From Udeniomyces pyricola (taxonomy: Eukaryota > Basidiomycota > Tremellomycetes > Cystofilobasidiales > Mrakiaceae): 64,000 bases of DNA. Both the position numbers and the translations under genes were made by a program. This document shows, in pieces, positions 13,901 to 24,020 of this stretch; positions within the stretch are counted from its first letter, which is position 1, and each line of letters opens with the position of its first letter. The stretch is taken from the NCBI GenBank assembly GCA_039545295.1, contig BCIK01000005.1, positions 217,309 through 281,308 of the forward strand. The letters run 5' to 3'. The notes under the pieces are model-generated. The model saw only the letters and a list, made by a program, of their open reading frames with translations, searched no databases and was not told the origin of the DNA.

Positions 13901-16116
13901 GAATGGATCCAGAAGAAGAAAGCCCATAGCTCATATTTTGCTCTCTCCGAACCATCCTCCTATCCGCTCATTTGTTTTCCCCTTTCTTCCTCCTCTGTCT
14001 CTTACCTCCTCTCTTGGATCGATCCTTTCGAACCGGTAGTCGTACGCGAACTGGAACGACGACGACTTGCGATTCAGACCCGCGAGGCCAACCTTGTGGC
14101 AGCTCAACGATCCCTCGAGATCCAAGAGAAGCAACGCATGGCGGACCTTCAAGCCAAACAAACCCGACAATCGTAAGCTTCTTACCTTTTCACTCCCTTC
14201 AATTTACTTGTGTGATACTTCTTGGCGTTCGTTCGGGTTTTTGGAAAAATCTAAAATAAAATAAAAATGCTCAATGTGGGCTTTCCCGATCCAAAACCTT
14301 CATATGAATCGACATCTTCTTCCTTTCCATTTTCTTTCCCATCAGAGCCTCCCTTCTCTCACTACGTCCTCACTTCCGGACGGCTCTCTCCCATCTGACC
14401 TCTGACCTCCTCACGATCTTCCCCATCACTCCAACTGTCCATTCCCAAACCCGTTCTATCCTCTTCTCGATCCTCACGTTGCCTCTTCCTCTCCCGAGTC
14501 ACCCGACCTCGACCGCACCGGCGCTGAGCGTCCCGAGCTCGCACCTTCCTCCGGGCGTGATGCCGATCGAGGAGGAGACCGTCGCGAGCGCGTTAGGTTG
14601 CGTCGTGCTGGTGTTGGAGAGGTTGGCGACGTATTTGGGAGCGAGGGAGAATAGGGGATTGGCGTACCCGGTCGTGAGCAAGGGGAGTAGGAGCTTGATC
14701 AAGGATTTGAGTTCGGACGTCAAAGGATCGAGGGTGTGAGTCCTTTTTTTTGCATGGCCTGATTTCTCGCGGTGTGAGTGGAAGCGCAGTGTGGTTCAAC
14801 TGTCTACTTATTTTTTTGCGTTTGACCCATGTTGGTTCTGGAACAGCTTTCCATTGTATTCGAAAGGCGTCGAAAAGTATCGGTTCGAGTACGCCGTGTT
14901 CCTGCTCAACAAAAACATCGAACTCGTACGTTGACTTTTCTTTCTTTCTTGTCGGAGTCGCACGTGACACACGCTGGTGGCTTTCTCACTTTTGTGCGCG
15001 AGACTGACTGAAGTGCTCTCGGATTTGAATGGTGGGATGACAGCTCATGACGGACCAAGGAATTCGAATTATGGACCTTCGACACACGCTCCCGAACTTG
15101 ATGAACCTCATGTTGACGGTGTCGTCCTCTTCAAAGTGAGTAACTCCTTCGCTCACACTTTTTTGGCAAGTTCCTTCGTGAGAACCTGGAATTGATGTGG
15201 ATTCATTCTCCCATTCAGTCCTTCGACCACGAATGTCACATCTGCAAGTCCTGAACCTCAACATACCTTCTCTCAGCTTACCGTTCGGCCTTCTCCATCG
15301 TCTTCCTCTGTATCCCCAATTGCTTCCACCGCGTCGAGTCCCGCGCGATCACAACCACATGAAGCTTCGGTTAGCGTCGTTGGATCTCCTCGATTTGATG
15401 GACCTAGCGAGCTGCCTTCTTCGACACCCTCTTCGGCCGTGACTCCGACGGCGACGATGACTCCTGGAGGAGCGGAAGGAGGTGAGCGAACGCCGAAAGC
15501 ACCCTCGACAACGACGACGCGATCTATCTTTTGGGGACTAGGAGGAGGAGGCGGTGGTGGTGGTACAAAGTCTTTGACGGCCGCAAAAGACGGGGGAGGA
15601 GGCGATGGAGGAGTCAGAAGGGAGAAAAAGAGCAAGAAGGAAGAGGCGTCGTTGGTGGGAGGTGAGGAAGTCAAGGTCAAAGAAGGGGTCAGCATCATAG
15701 GTGGTCATGGTCATGGGGGTGGTGGGGGTGCTGGCTCGACCATCGTATCAGCAGCTAATCATAGTAGTCGGGAAGGAGAATCTGGCCCTGAAGGTGTACC
15801 TTCCACTCGTCCAACCCTCCTCCTGACGACCCGGACCAAATCCGAAGGACGTAAGCGTAAACCGCCAGCCGTCATCCTCGTCAACCCGACGTCGGGTCAC
15901 GCGAACGGGGGGAGTCATGGGGGCTCGGCCGAGGTTGGTGGGGAAGAAGGTGGGACGGTCAAGCCGGTGAGATCGAGACGTGGAACTCTCGCGAGGGTCC
16001 TTGGGGGATCGGGGAGTGTGGTGGGAGGGGGTGGGAGCGGTGGAGGTGGATCGGGAAGTGGTGCCAGGGAGAGAGCGACCAGTGCGGACTCGGGAAGGAC
16101 GGTCGTGCAGAGATAG
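10970..16116 (+). CDS. Vps38/UVRAG-like subunit of the Vps34 PI3-kinase complex II
   Basis: Likely targets the Vps34-Vps15-Atg6 complex to endosomes for vacuolar sorting. Exon 1 (MTSHQNQFEFSQSYIK) joins at about 11184 to HRVRHLHTISIHNLTLTP, the family N-terminal signature. A very long Ser/Pro-rich linker follows, then ISPLHAPSLWPAF and GVWVRESAL, matching the C2-like region. A coiled coil covers RMKREVEEREERMKQWREMK and a second helix near ERRRLAIQTREANLVAAQRS. The C-terminal fold includes GSRSLIKDL, FPLYSKGVEKYRFEYAVFLL and IRIMDLRHTLPNLMNLML. The last exon is a Gly/Ser-rich low-complexity tail to 16116. The identification rests on the terminal blocks; the middle is disordered and poorly conserved. 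Exon borders in the tail are less certain. Confidence 0.8.
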
Positions 16117-16538
16117 AGGACGATGGAGTGTTGTTGCGTCCTCGTCTGATGGACAAGAAGTTACTCGTAAAGTATATAGGTTACGATAACTCGTGGACTA
16201 CACAGAATAAGATAACTCGTGGAGTACATAGGCTACGGTATCTGACGACTGACAGTTACGTCGAAAGACACATCAAGGCAGAAAACAAGGGTTCGGAAGA
16301 AATTCGTCTACTCACTGTTCGAAAGGATTGTTCATCCTTTTGACATCTCTCTTGCTTTCACCGTCATCTCAGTTTCTTCGCTCCTACTGATGATTCTCGA
16401 TCAACATCCCACCCACCTTACATCATTCATCCTCTTGACCGCAGCTTCCATTATCTAAAAGCCGGTTCACTCCGACCGCCATAACAACGATCCTCTCTTT
16501 ACTCACTCACCAATCCCAACTCACATCATACTCCAGAC
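16117..16538. other. Intergenic, Vps38 to BTB gene
   Basis: Contains a 26-base tandem repeat just after the Vps38 stop, then an ordinary C/T-rich upstream region before the BTB start. No gene seen. Confidence 0.5.
16159..16236. repeat. Degenerate 26-base tandem repeat, three units
   Basis: Units start at 16159, 16185 and 16211. Units 2 and 3 share GATAACTCGTGGA, then C or G, then TACA. Units 1 and 3 end AGGTTAC and AGGCTAC. The array lies in the probable Vps38 3' UTR. Confidence 0.7.
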
Positions 16539-17216
16539 ATGTCTACCTCAAGCATCTCACCGTACTCCAACTCCGATCAGTACGACATCGTGCTTGTCAG
16601 CGCTGACGACCGCGCCTTCCACCTCACAAAAAGCAAGCTCGCGGCTGCGTCATCCATCTTTGCCGACATGTTCTCAGTGCCGCAAGCCAAACCCGCTGAA
16701 AAAGGCGTCCAGCGGGTCTTGATGGTCGAAAACGGACAAGACCTCGAAAGATTCCTACAACTCCTGCTCACCGACGAGAAATGCCCTGAAAACATCCCTT
16801 TCGACGACACTGTTAAGCTTTTCGCTCTTGCCGACAAGTTTATGACCCCTCAACTTTATTTCCCAATCGCAGACATACTCTTCGCAAAGTTCCTTCCCTC
16901 TCATCCTCTCGAGTTATGGGCATACTGCACAATCTATGGAATGCCTGGCCTCGCCTCGACCTGTACCACATTCTTCGACCAGTGTAGACATAAATTTTCT
17001 TCTAGATGGTTATATCCCGCGCAGCTCGTGCCTATGTCCTGGGACAAATACACAGGTCATGCAACGGACTCACGCCCTCTTTCGCCCGTCGATCTCTCAC
17101 CGGACCTATTGATGCGGCTGCCTCAGGCATCGTTGATTGGTCTAATGAAGTGCTACCACCTGGTGACTCATGGTTACACCTGGAAGCAAGCCACAGACGC
17201 GCGGAAGGTTCCCTGA
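16539..17216 (+). CDS. BTB/POZ domain protein
   Basis: A single-exon frame of 225 residues. The BTB core starts at residue 14 with DIVLVSADDRAFHLTKSKLA, then ASSIFADMFSVPQ, and continues through FLQLLLTDEKCPENIPFDD and VKLFALADKFMTPQLYF. This matches the BTB-only proteins that are expanded in mushrooms and relatives, many of them dimerising adaptors of cullin-3 ubiquitin ligases or of unknown role. No MATH, kelch or other partner domain is seen. The C-terminus ends shortly after YTWKQATDARK, and an open stretch at 17251-17430 in another frame could be a missed terminal exon, though no join with correct phase was obvious. Molecular partner unknown. Confidence 0.8.
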   Translation: MSTSSISPYSNSDQYDIVLVSADDRAFHLTKSKLAAASSIFADMFSVPQAKPAEKGVQRVLMVENGQDLERFLQLLLTDEKCPENIPFDDTVKLFALADKFMTPQLYFPIADILFAKFLPSHPLELWAYCTIYGMPGLASTCTTFFDQCRHKFSSRWLYPAQLVPMSWDKYTGHATDSRPLSPVDLSPDLLMRLPQASLIGLMKCYHLVTHGYTWKQATDARKVP

Positions 17217-18327
17217 TAGTCTGTGACTTCCTGTTCATATATCGCTTGTAGATGTGGCGGAGAGTCCGACAGTGACCAGCCGATTGACTGAGTACTTCCA
17301 ACCGTTTGAATTCGCTTGGTTGCACCATGCAGCGTCCACAGTCAACTCTGCTCGGTTCGATCGACTGCTTTCTCTTCCTAAAATCTCATCCAACGTCACC
17401 GATCTCTATGAGCAATCTCTTCATCTGTAGAGCCGAATGAGCTGACTCGGCTTTCACATTCACGTGCTCACCTTCCCCCCCGGCCCACCCTTGTTATCCA
17501 TAGCCACACCTCGATCGACCATGCATTTGCACTCGTCTACGCTTTCCTAGCTAGTAGCACCCTTAATACTCAAGAATCGCTCATCATTCCGGGGCCGTTC
17601 TTGCTTCTCATGCTCTTGATCAACCGTGAGTTGGGCATTACATCTTCTTATTCGTCGACCGATACCGGATGCCAGACGTGACGCCTGTCCATACGCTGAC
17701 GTACACCTCTTGCCCTTCGACAGTTGGTAGCTTCTGATGTCGCTATCATATGTAATTGTACCTACCGAGCTCTCACAAGTGGATCTTGATATGAGTAAGC
17801 GCCTCACCGTTTTAGCTCGTCGCTGGGATCTTTCAATGACCCTTCATATCGTTTCGATCAATGCTAAACCTCACATTGAACGTACCGTTGCATTTCCAAA
17901 ACAACAATAGTCCCAGCACGACTGACCCTTTACTGCTTGATTATTGAATGGCAATACTCGTGATATATGAAAGAACGAACGTGAGATGTGAGATCATATT
18001 CCTTGTCGTGTACAATTAATTGACTTGTATATATGAATTGCAAGCGTGTCGGACAACGCTCGATTGTAGTAGCTGGCTGTGGTTCTGGTACGCATAATTC
18101 AAGACAAAACTTGTATGAGTAACAGTGAATCATAATGAGGACCACTATGCCATTCAAAATTGTACAGCACCAATGGCTGAACAAGATAAGATGAGCACGA
18201 CGTACGTAACCTTGCGCTAACGAAACAGACAGGCAGCATTCTGGCTGTCGTCTTTGTTCGCTTGTTCCAGCCGCGTCACTGGACACCCCCGACATCCACC
18301 TTCTTTCCATCTCCCCACACTCACCCC
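17217..18327. other. 1.1-kb region without a clear gene
   Basis: Contains an open stretch at 17251-17430 ending in a stop, and another at about 17412-17680 in a different frame with a hydrophobic segment (IPGPFLLLMLLIN) before a GTGAGT-like donor. Neither has a recognisable family. A 153-codon antisense frame at 17930-18391 overlaps the NCBP3-like start and looks spurious. The region may hold 3' UTR, a decayed gene or missed exons. Confidence 0.35.
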
Positions 18328-20578
18328 ATGTACTCTGAGCCAGGCCTTCCTTACGACGGCGAGGATGCCACCTACGAGCGTCCCGTTCCATCCTCGTCTA
18401 GTTCCTCGCAAAAACACTACAACCCCCTTCTTGACCAATCGCTCGACGATCTGATCCAAGACACGCGTTCCTCCTCCAACACGCGCTACAACTCACGCGT
18501 CACTTCCGACCGTTCTGCCCCTTTCGCCAGTGGCATATCCGAGCAAGATGAGCAAGGTATTAGAAGCCCACCGAGATCCAAGATCTATCTCTTGAGCGAA
18601 GTCAAACCTGTGGTCAACCACCAGATGGCTAGCGACCTTATGGAGGACGCACCTCACATTCCCGAGGGTGAGTTTGGACCGCATCGCCGCGCCGTTCGTC
18701 ATGCACCGCTTTTGCGCGATTTTTGGTTCGGCATATACAAAAAAAAAAAAAAAAACGCAACAAACCCGGTCATGAGTGGTCTCACGATGCATGGCGCTTT
18801 GTGTATAGCGTTTGAGTGCCGATGATTGCTGACAATGCTGGTTGCTCCTTATTTTCTCCATTCATCACTTGCCGTCCTGTTCATTCATCATCATCCCCCC
18901 CTTCATGGCCGGTGGTCCAACCTGTAGCCGATATCCGACCGCACAGGTACATGTCAGATGTTCCGGTCCCGATACACAACGGACTCAGGACGAGTGCCTT
19001 GCATTTTGAAGGAAGCCCGGTTACCGAGCTGCCAACTGACAAGGTTCGTTTCAAGTCATTTACGTCGTCGTCGTCGTCGTCGTCGTCGTCGACTTTCCAC
19101 GTCCAATCACGTTATTTTCGCCCCAGTCTGATTGTCGAGTTATACCCCAATCGCTAGATCTTCACCTACATTTCATCCTACACGACGGTTCTCCCCATCG
19201 GAATCGAATGGATTTCAGACTCTCGCCTGCTTGCCATCTTCCCCTCATCCTCAGCCGCCGCCTTTGCCCTCGAAGGTCTTCTCCTTGATCCCGATAGTTT
19301 CATCGTCGGCTCGGAAGCCGCTATCGATGCCTCGTCTGAGAACCGGTCCCATGAAGGCGATGACTCAGACGATGCCGTGTTTGGAATCCGAGGTCAGGCG
19401 CAGAATGTTCCGCTCAACCTCTGGCCGGCTGAGTACAAAGAGCGCAGGAAGAAAGATGGAGAGGTCCGATTGAGGATGGACGATGCCGAACCGACGGAAG
19501 AAGGAACCATGGATGTCGAAGAGGCGGAAGGAGCGGAGAATTCAGTCATGAAAGGGGTCATTACGGTCCGATGGGCGAGGATCAATGACAAGAAGCAGAG
19601 ACAGGTTCGTTCCGCATTGCTTCACCTCCCTCACTTCTGGTTTTGACTTTGTCAATTCTGCTAGACTGTATCATCGGGCAAAAGGTTTGGATCAGTACCA
19701 CTGACCATTCTGTAATTGACTCTTCTTCGACACGATGCTCGACGTAACCGTTACGCTTTCATCTTTTCCTTTTACTCCGGCTCGCTCAATCCATCTTTCA
19801 AACGCTTTGGACAACCCAGGGAACTTCCAAGTTCTATTCCAAATACACCCATAAGGCTGGCAAACCCCCCATCGTCGACACCCATGTTCCCACTCTATCT
19901 CGGGGTAACCTTGTCCCAGACACGGGTCTTCCTGCCCGACCCATCGCTTCGGACCTCCTCAACGATAACCTCAACCTTATACCCGCTCGCCAGAATGAAG
20001 ATTTTGACCTCCTCGATGGGTCGTTCTCTCTCGACGGTAGGGACGACCGAGATGGACGAGCTGCCCGAGGAGAAGATCAAGATGATGAGTACGAGGATCT
20101 CCTGCAGGAGAAGCGAGGAAGAGGTGTGCGGGGTAGGGGTATGAGGAGCAGTCGAAGTCGAAGTCCAGTCATTAGTGGGAGTGGGGGTATGCGTGGTGTT
20201 GGAGGGTCCAAGATGCGATGGGATCGGCCGGACCGAGACGACGAGAGGGCGTACAGGGGTAGTTCACGACCAACAGCGTCCTCGGCTGGGTCGAGGAAGG
20301 GACCACGAGACATTCCGTTTACGCAACTTCAACCTGCGTCGTATCGGTCGTCATCAAGGAGGGATCGACCGAGGGCGGCCGACCTTGACGATGAGCTCGT
20401 GGCGTTTGCGCAGGGCGGGCCGAGTTCTGGAGCGGGAGTTGCAGGGGTTGGAAGAGTGGGAGGAGACAGGGGAAGTTTAGGTTTGCCGGAACGGCCTCAT
20501 GCGAATGCGAGACCGAAGAAGACGGCAGAGGATATGGATCGGGAGATGGAGGAGTTTTTGGCGGGGAGGACGGATTGA
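18328..20578 (+). CDS. NCBP3-like nuclear cap-binding/mRNA export protein
   Basis: Probable RNA-binding partner of the nuclear cap-binding complex. The start at 18328 (MYSEPGLPYDGED) follows CCCC context. Exon 2 gives RTSALHFEGSPVTELPTDK; exon 3 continues IFTYISSYTTVLPIGIEWIS, then SRLLAIFPSSAAAFALEGLL, which is the NCBP3 RRM-like pattern with its IEWI and alternating hydrophobic strands. After an acidic linker comes VRWARINDKKQR, then SKFYSKYTHKAG, also a family block. The tail is Arg/Gly/Ser-rich and ends with DLDDELVAFA and MDREMEEFLAG, resembling the short C-terminal helices of Aly/REF and Chtop export adaptors that bind UAP56. The export link is inference. A (CGT)n repeat lies in intron 2. 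Confidence 0.72.
19063..19092. repeat. (CGT)10 microsatellite
   Basis: Ten uninterrupted CGT units inside an intron of the NCBP3-like gene, just after the exon that ends ELPTDK. Confidence 0.85.
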
Positions 20579-20933
20579 TCGATCAAGTGATGTATGCCAC
20601 ATGGATTGGAGAGGCGAGAGATGAAGCAGATATGTACGCGAAGAAGATGAGAGACTGCGGCGGTACTACGTGTTGCCCATGGTTTGGGGATTATAAGAAT
20701 ACAAAGGAATGCATGTTTGTAAGATGAGTTGAGCCCATGTGAACAGGTGGGGAACAGATTGCGAAGGGGTCATTTAATGATGACAGTGGGTACGTAACCT
20801 CTTTAACAAAAAAAAAAGGAGTTGATGGTGGACGATTCATGATTGGATGTGACCGGATCGCGTCCTTTTGACGTGTCCTGCTTACGTCCTCATCCACCCA
20901 CCAGTCATCCCCCCCTCCCCCCCGTCATCAGTC
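20579..20933. other. Intergenic, NCBP3-like gene to GET4
   Basis: 3' UTR of the upstream gene and a pyrimidine-rich GET4 leader with C runs near 20909-20922. An A run lies near 20808. No gene seen. Confidence 0.5.
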
Positions 20934-22811
20934 ATGCCTCCCCGTGCTCAGCCCACCGATCCCAAAGGTCATTCATTACACCCATCTCAATCCATATACT
21001 CTGTCTCCTGACACCATTCCTCGATTCCGTTACTGAAATCCCCTTGTCCACTCCATCTGTCCCGTCTGACCACATCCCTCTCCTTCAATCGCAGTGATCC
21101 TCCCTCCTCTCCTCACTCTCGTCTCGACAAACTCGTACTCTGCCCACCAAAAGACTCGTACGACTGCCGCCCGACTCGCCCAACACGGCCATGCTCCCGC
21201 CGCGACGGAGGTACTCTTCGAGGTTGCCAAGGCGCTGCTGAAAAAGGGCGAGAGCGGAAGCGGGGTCGATCTTGTTGGTCAACTCGTTGGCGTTTGGGAG
21301 AGCTCGGGAGAGGGCGTCGGAGACGTCTCAAGAGGTGAGTGTTCGAGGAGAGCAGACTCGGTTCTGGAGTTTCTTTACGGCTGGGATATACAGTGCCTTG
21401 GAGGCCATTACGAGACTCATGTACGATGGAGCATTGGGAGCTAAATCAGGACGAAACCAGATCGGGGAGATGGACAGAGCGGTACCATCGGTCTTTACAC
21501 ATACACTTACAACGCGAGGCCTATGCTAGCCTGAACTCGATAGATTACTCATCCTTTTACCATGCTTCCTTGTTGGAAACATTCAGGCCGTTTGACGAAC
21601 CTGATAGCGCTTTGCCCGTCGACTGGCAACTGGCGAAAGACAGTTATCGATCTCGCGGTCAAGTGCGCCTCACCCTCCCCTTTCTGTTATGCCATCTCTT
21701 AGTTTCATCCACCCCTCATCTTTGGTTCCTTATCTGGTCATGAAATAGTTTCCAACACTAACTGTCTAACCTATTCTCCTACCAATTTCGTCGTGAACAT
21801 ATCAGCTGGTCCGCTAAACCCACGACTCCGAACTCTCGTCCGACGGGGGATCCTCAACTGCTCCTCTACATTGGCCAACTCTTCTCCAACCCTTCGAACC
21901 CTTCGACCTTTCCCTTAGCCCTTCCTTACCTCATCTCCTCTGGTCTTCCCGATGCGGCGTTGACGCTCGGTCGACTCGGTTTCAACTGGTCTCAATTACC
22001 TAATTCATCTTCGACCAAGCTCACCGATGCCCCCTCCTCCCTGACGGATCCTAGTCCCTACCTTCTCAAGACCGTCCTTCCATTCCTTCTCCTCCCCCAA
22101 CCTAACCTCAAGCCCGCCTTTCAAACCCTTCGAACTTTCCTCGACCTCCTCTTGCAATTGGATCCTTCCCTCCTTCTGACGCGGCTCCCTGTTGCTTCGA
22201 CTTCGCCGCTAGGGGAGCAAGAGGAAGTGCTCTTTACGTCGATCCCGGTAGCGAACTGGTTGCAATTGGTGTTGATCACCGTTCAAAGGGGAACGGGAGG
22301 AGCTGGCTCGGTCGTCGTCAAGGAGGCTTGGAAGGAGTTGACAGGTCGGGAGTATAGGGCTTGGGGCAAGACGGGGGGCTTGAGGGACGAACATGTCAAA
22401 GAGGTTCGTTTTTTTTTCTCGGGGGGGGGGGGGGGGGGACGAAACTTGTTTCCCTTTTTTCTTCCTCTCCTTGGTTTCGGATCCTCTTTCATTTTTCGTA
22501 TCGTCTGGTCACAAACGAATAAAAAAAAACTCTTGAATAAAGAAACTCACCTTTCGAACATGTCTTTTCTCTCCCCCTTATTTTCTTCCCCATTCTTCCT
22601 TGTACTTTGGCATCACTATCATCATCATCACCATCATCATCATCGATCCATCCATCGGGAACAAAAAAAAAAAAAAACCTACTCACCTGCTTTCAAACGC
22701 AAGGCCGTCGCGTACATTTCCAAGGAACATTTCAAGATCCAACCTCCTCGGTCCGCAGGGAGTGGACCGAACCTCATGGACCTCATGGGTTCGTTCCTTG
22801 GTGGGAAGTAG
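20934..22811 (+). CDS. GET4: Get4, tail-anchored protein targeting factor
   Basis: Alpha-solenoid protein that, with Get5, hands tail-anchored membrane proteins to the Get3 ATPase for insertion into the ER. Exon 1 (MPPRAQPTDPK) joins to a block containing NSYSAHQKTRTTAARLAQHG and LFEVAKALLKKGESGSGVDL, the family N-terminal helices. An intron of about 250 bases (21335-21586) joins in phase to RLTNLIALCPSTGNWRKTVI, then LAVKWSAKP. The following long exon has LPYLISSGLPDAALTLGRL and a leucine-rich helical region. The last exon reads FKIQPPRSAGSGPNLMDLMG, then SFLGGK, the classical Get4 tail. Stop at 22811. The last intron has a long G run and (CAT)n repeats. Family call is firm. Confidence 0.88.
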
Positions 22812-24020
22812 GACGAGTGGTGTAGTAGGGCGTCTATGAGGGGAAAGGATGAATTGTGTGTGTAGTAAGGNNGGGNAGGGGGGGGGGGGAAGGGGATTGG
22901 AAGGTCGTTAAGGACGTTCATAAGGGATTGAGAAGCCGCTTGGACGTACATATATATACATGCATATATATATGTATACAATGTACACTGGAAACATCGT
23001 TCCGTTCTTTGGAGTCGAATTCGTGAATCATCTGTGACCACCTACCACCACCTCGGTGCTTCGTTTGAGGTCCGAGGAAATTTGGGATCCACAGGTACAT
23101 TGATTGTCTTTTTTTTTCTATTTTTTTTTGTTCTTGTTGCAAGCGCGCACGAGCGTAACTCATACGATTCAAAGATACCCTTTCTACGAAACAAAACAAA
23201 ACAAAGATAGAGGCTCGCGTATCGAAAGAAAGGTAGAAAAAAAAAGGCAACGGAAGAAGATAAGGGAACAGAAGAGAAGCCAAAAATGAAGAAGAAGAAA
23301 AAGAAGAAGGAGAAGGCACTAAAGAGGGCTTTGGTTTTTCTTTAGCCAAGGAGAATGAGAGGAGATAGATAGGGCAATCAGGGATGATTTGGAGGCGGAG
23401 AGGAAACATGGGTGGAGGAAAAGGGGAAAGGGGGGGGGGGGGAGAGAGAGAGGGAGAGAGAGAGGGGAGAGGGANAAGGGGGGNGAAGAAAAGGGGGGGG
23501 GGGGGGGGGGGGGAGAGAGAGAGGGAGAGAGAGAGAGAGAGAGAGAATAGTGAGAGAGAAGAAAAGATGGGAGAGTGGATGGATAGTTGGATGAGGTTAA
23601 ATGGAAAGGGGCAGGAGGATACGTCGCGGAGCCGTCAGGTCGTTGGGAAGTCAAAGATCGAGAGATGGGCGGGATGGGATGGATCCAGGCGGATAAAAAA
23701 ATTGCGAAAGAGAAAGAGGAGCAAAACAAAGAAAAAAGAAACATACATAACATCAAGTAGAATTCGAAGAGATTGAAAAGAAAAAAAAAAGGGGGGGGGA
23801 TGAAGATGGGTAACAAAACGAATCACGCGAGGATCGTAGGAAGATATGTAGAAGAAGAAGAGAGAAGCAGGAAAGATGGGTTGAAACCAACGCGACGTAG
23901 ACGAAGAAAAAGAGGCAGATAGACAGACAGAAGAGGCAAGAGATCACGTAAAAAATAAAAGGAACGACAAGAGAGGAAAGGGACACAAAATCTCAGACTT
24001 TTTAGAGTAGATTCACCAAC
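22812..24020. other. Purine-rich convergent intergenic block with assembly gaps
   Basis: Between the stops of GET4 and SNF4. From about 23230 to 23970 the + strand is overwhelmingly A and G, with G runs, a (GA)n core and N bases at 22871, 22872, 22876, 23475 and 23484. An AT-rich ATATATA cluster lies near 22950-22980. Open frames here come from low complexity and are not supported as genes. Confidence 0.7.
23441..23547. repeat. (GA)n / poly-G low-complexity tract
   Basis: Alternating GA units interrupted by G runs, including an uninterrupted G run near 23492-23512, and two N bases. The tract is almost pure purine on the + strand. Confidence 0.85.

Noticed and set aside
17930..18391. 153-codon minus-strand open frame
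   Set aside because: It overlaps the start of the NCBP3-like gene antisense and shows no domain or codon pattern of a real gene.
21339..21575. Open frames inside the GET4 locus (ALEAITRLMYDGALGAKSG and similar)
   Set aside because: A phase-correct intron from 21335 to 21586 joins the two conserved GET4 blocks and removes this stretch.
23384..23816. Open frames of charged or Ser/Pro-rich repeats on both strands
   Set aside because: They arise from the GA and G tracts and contain N bases.
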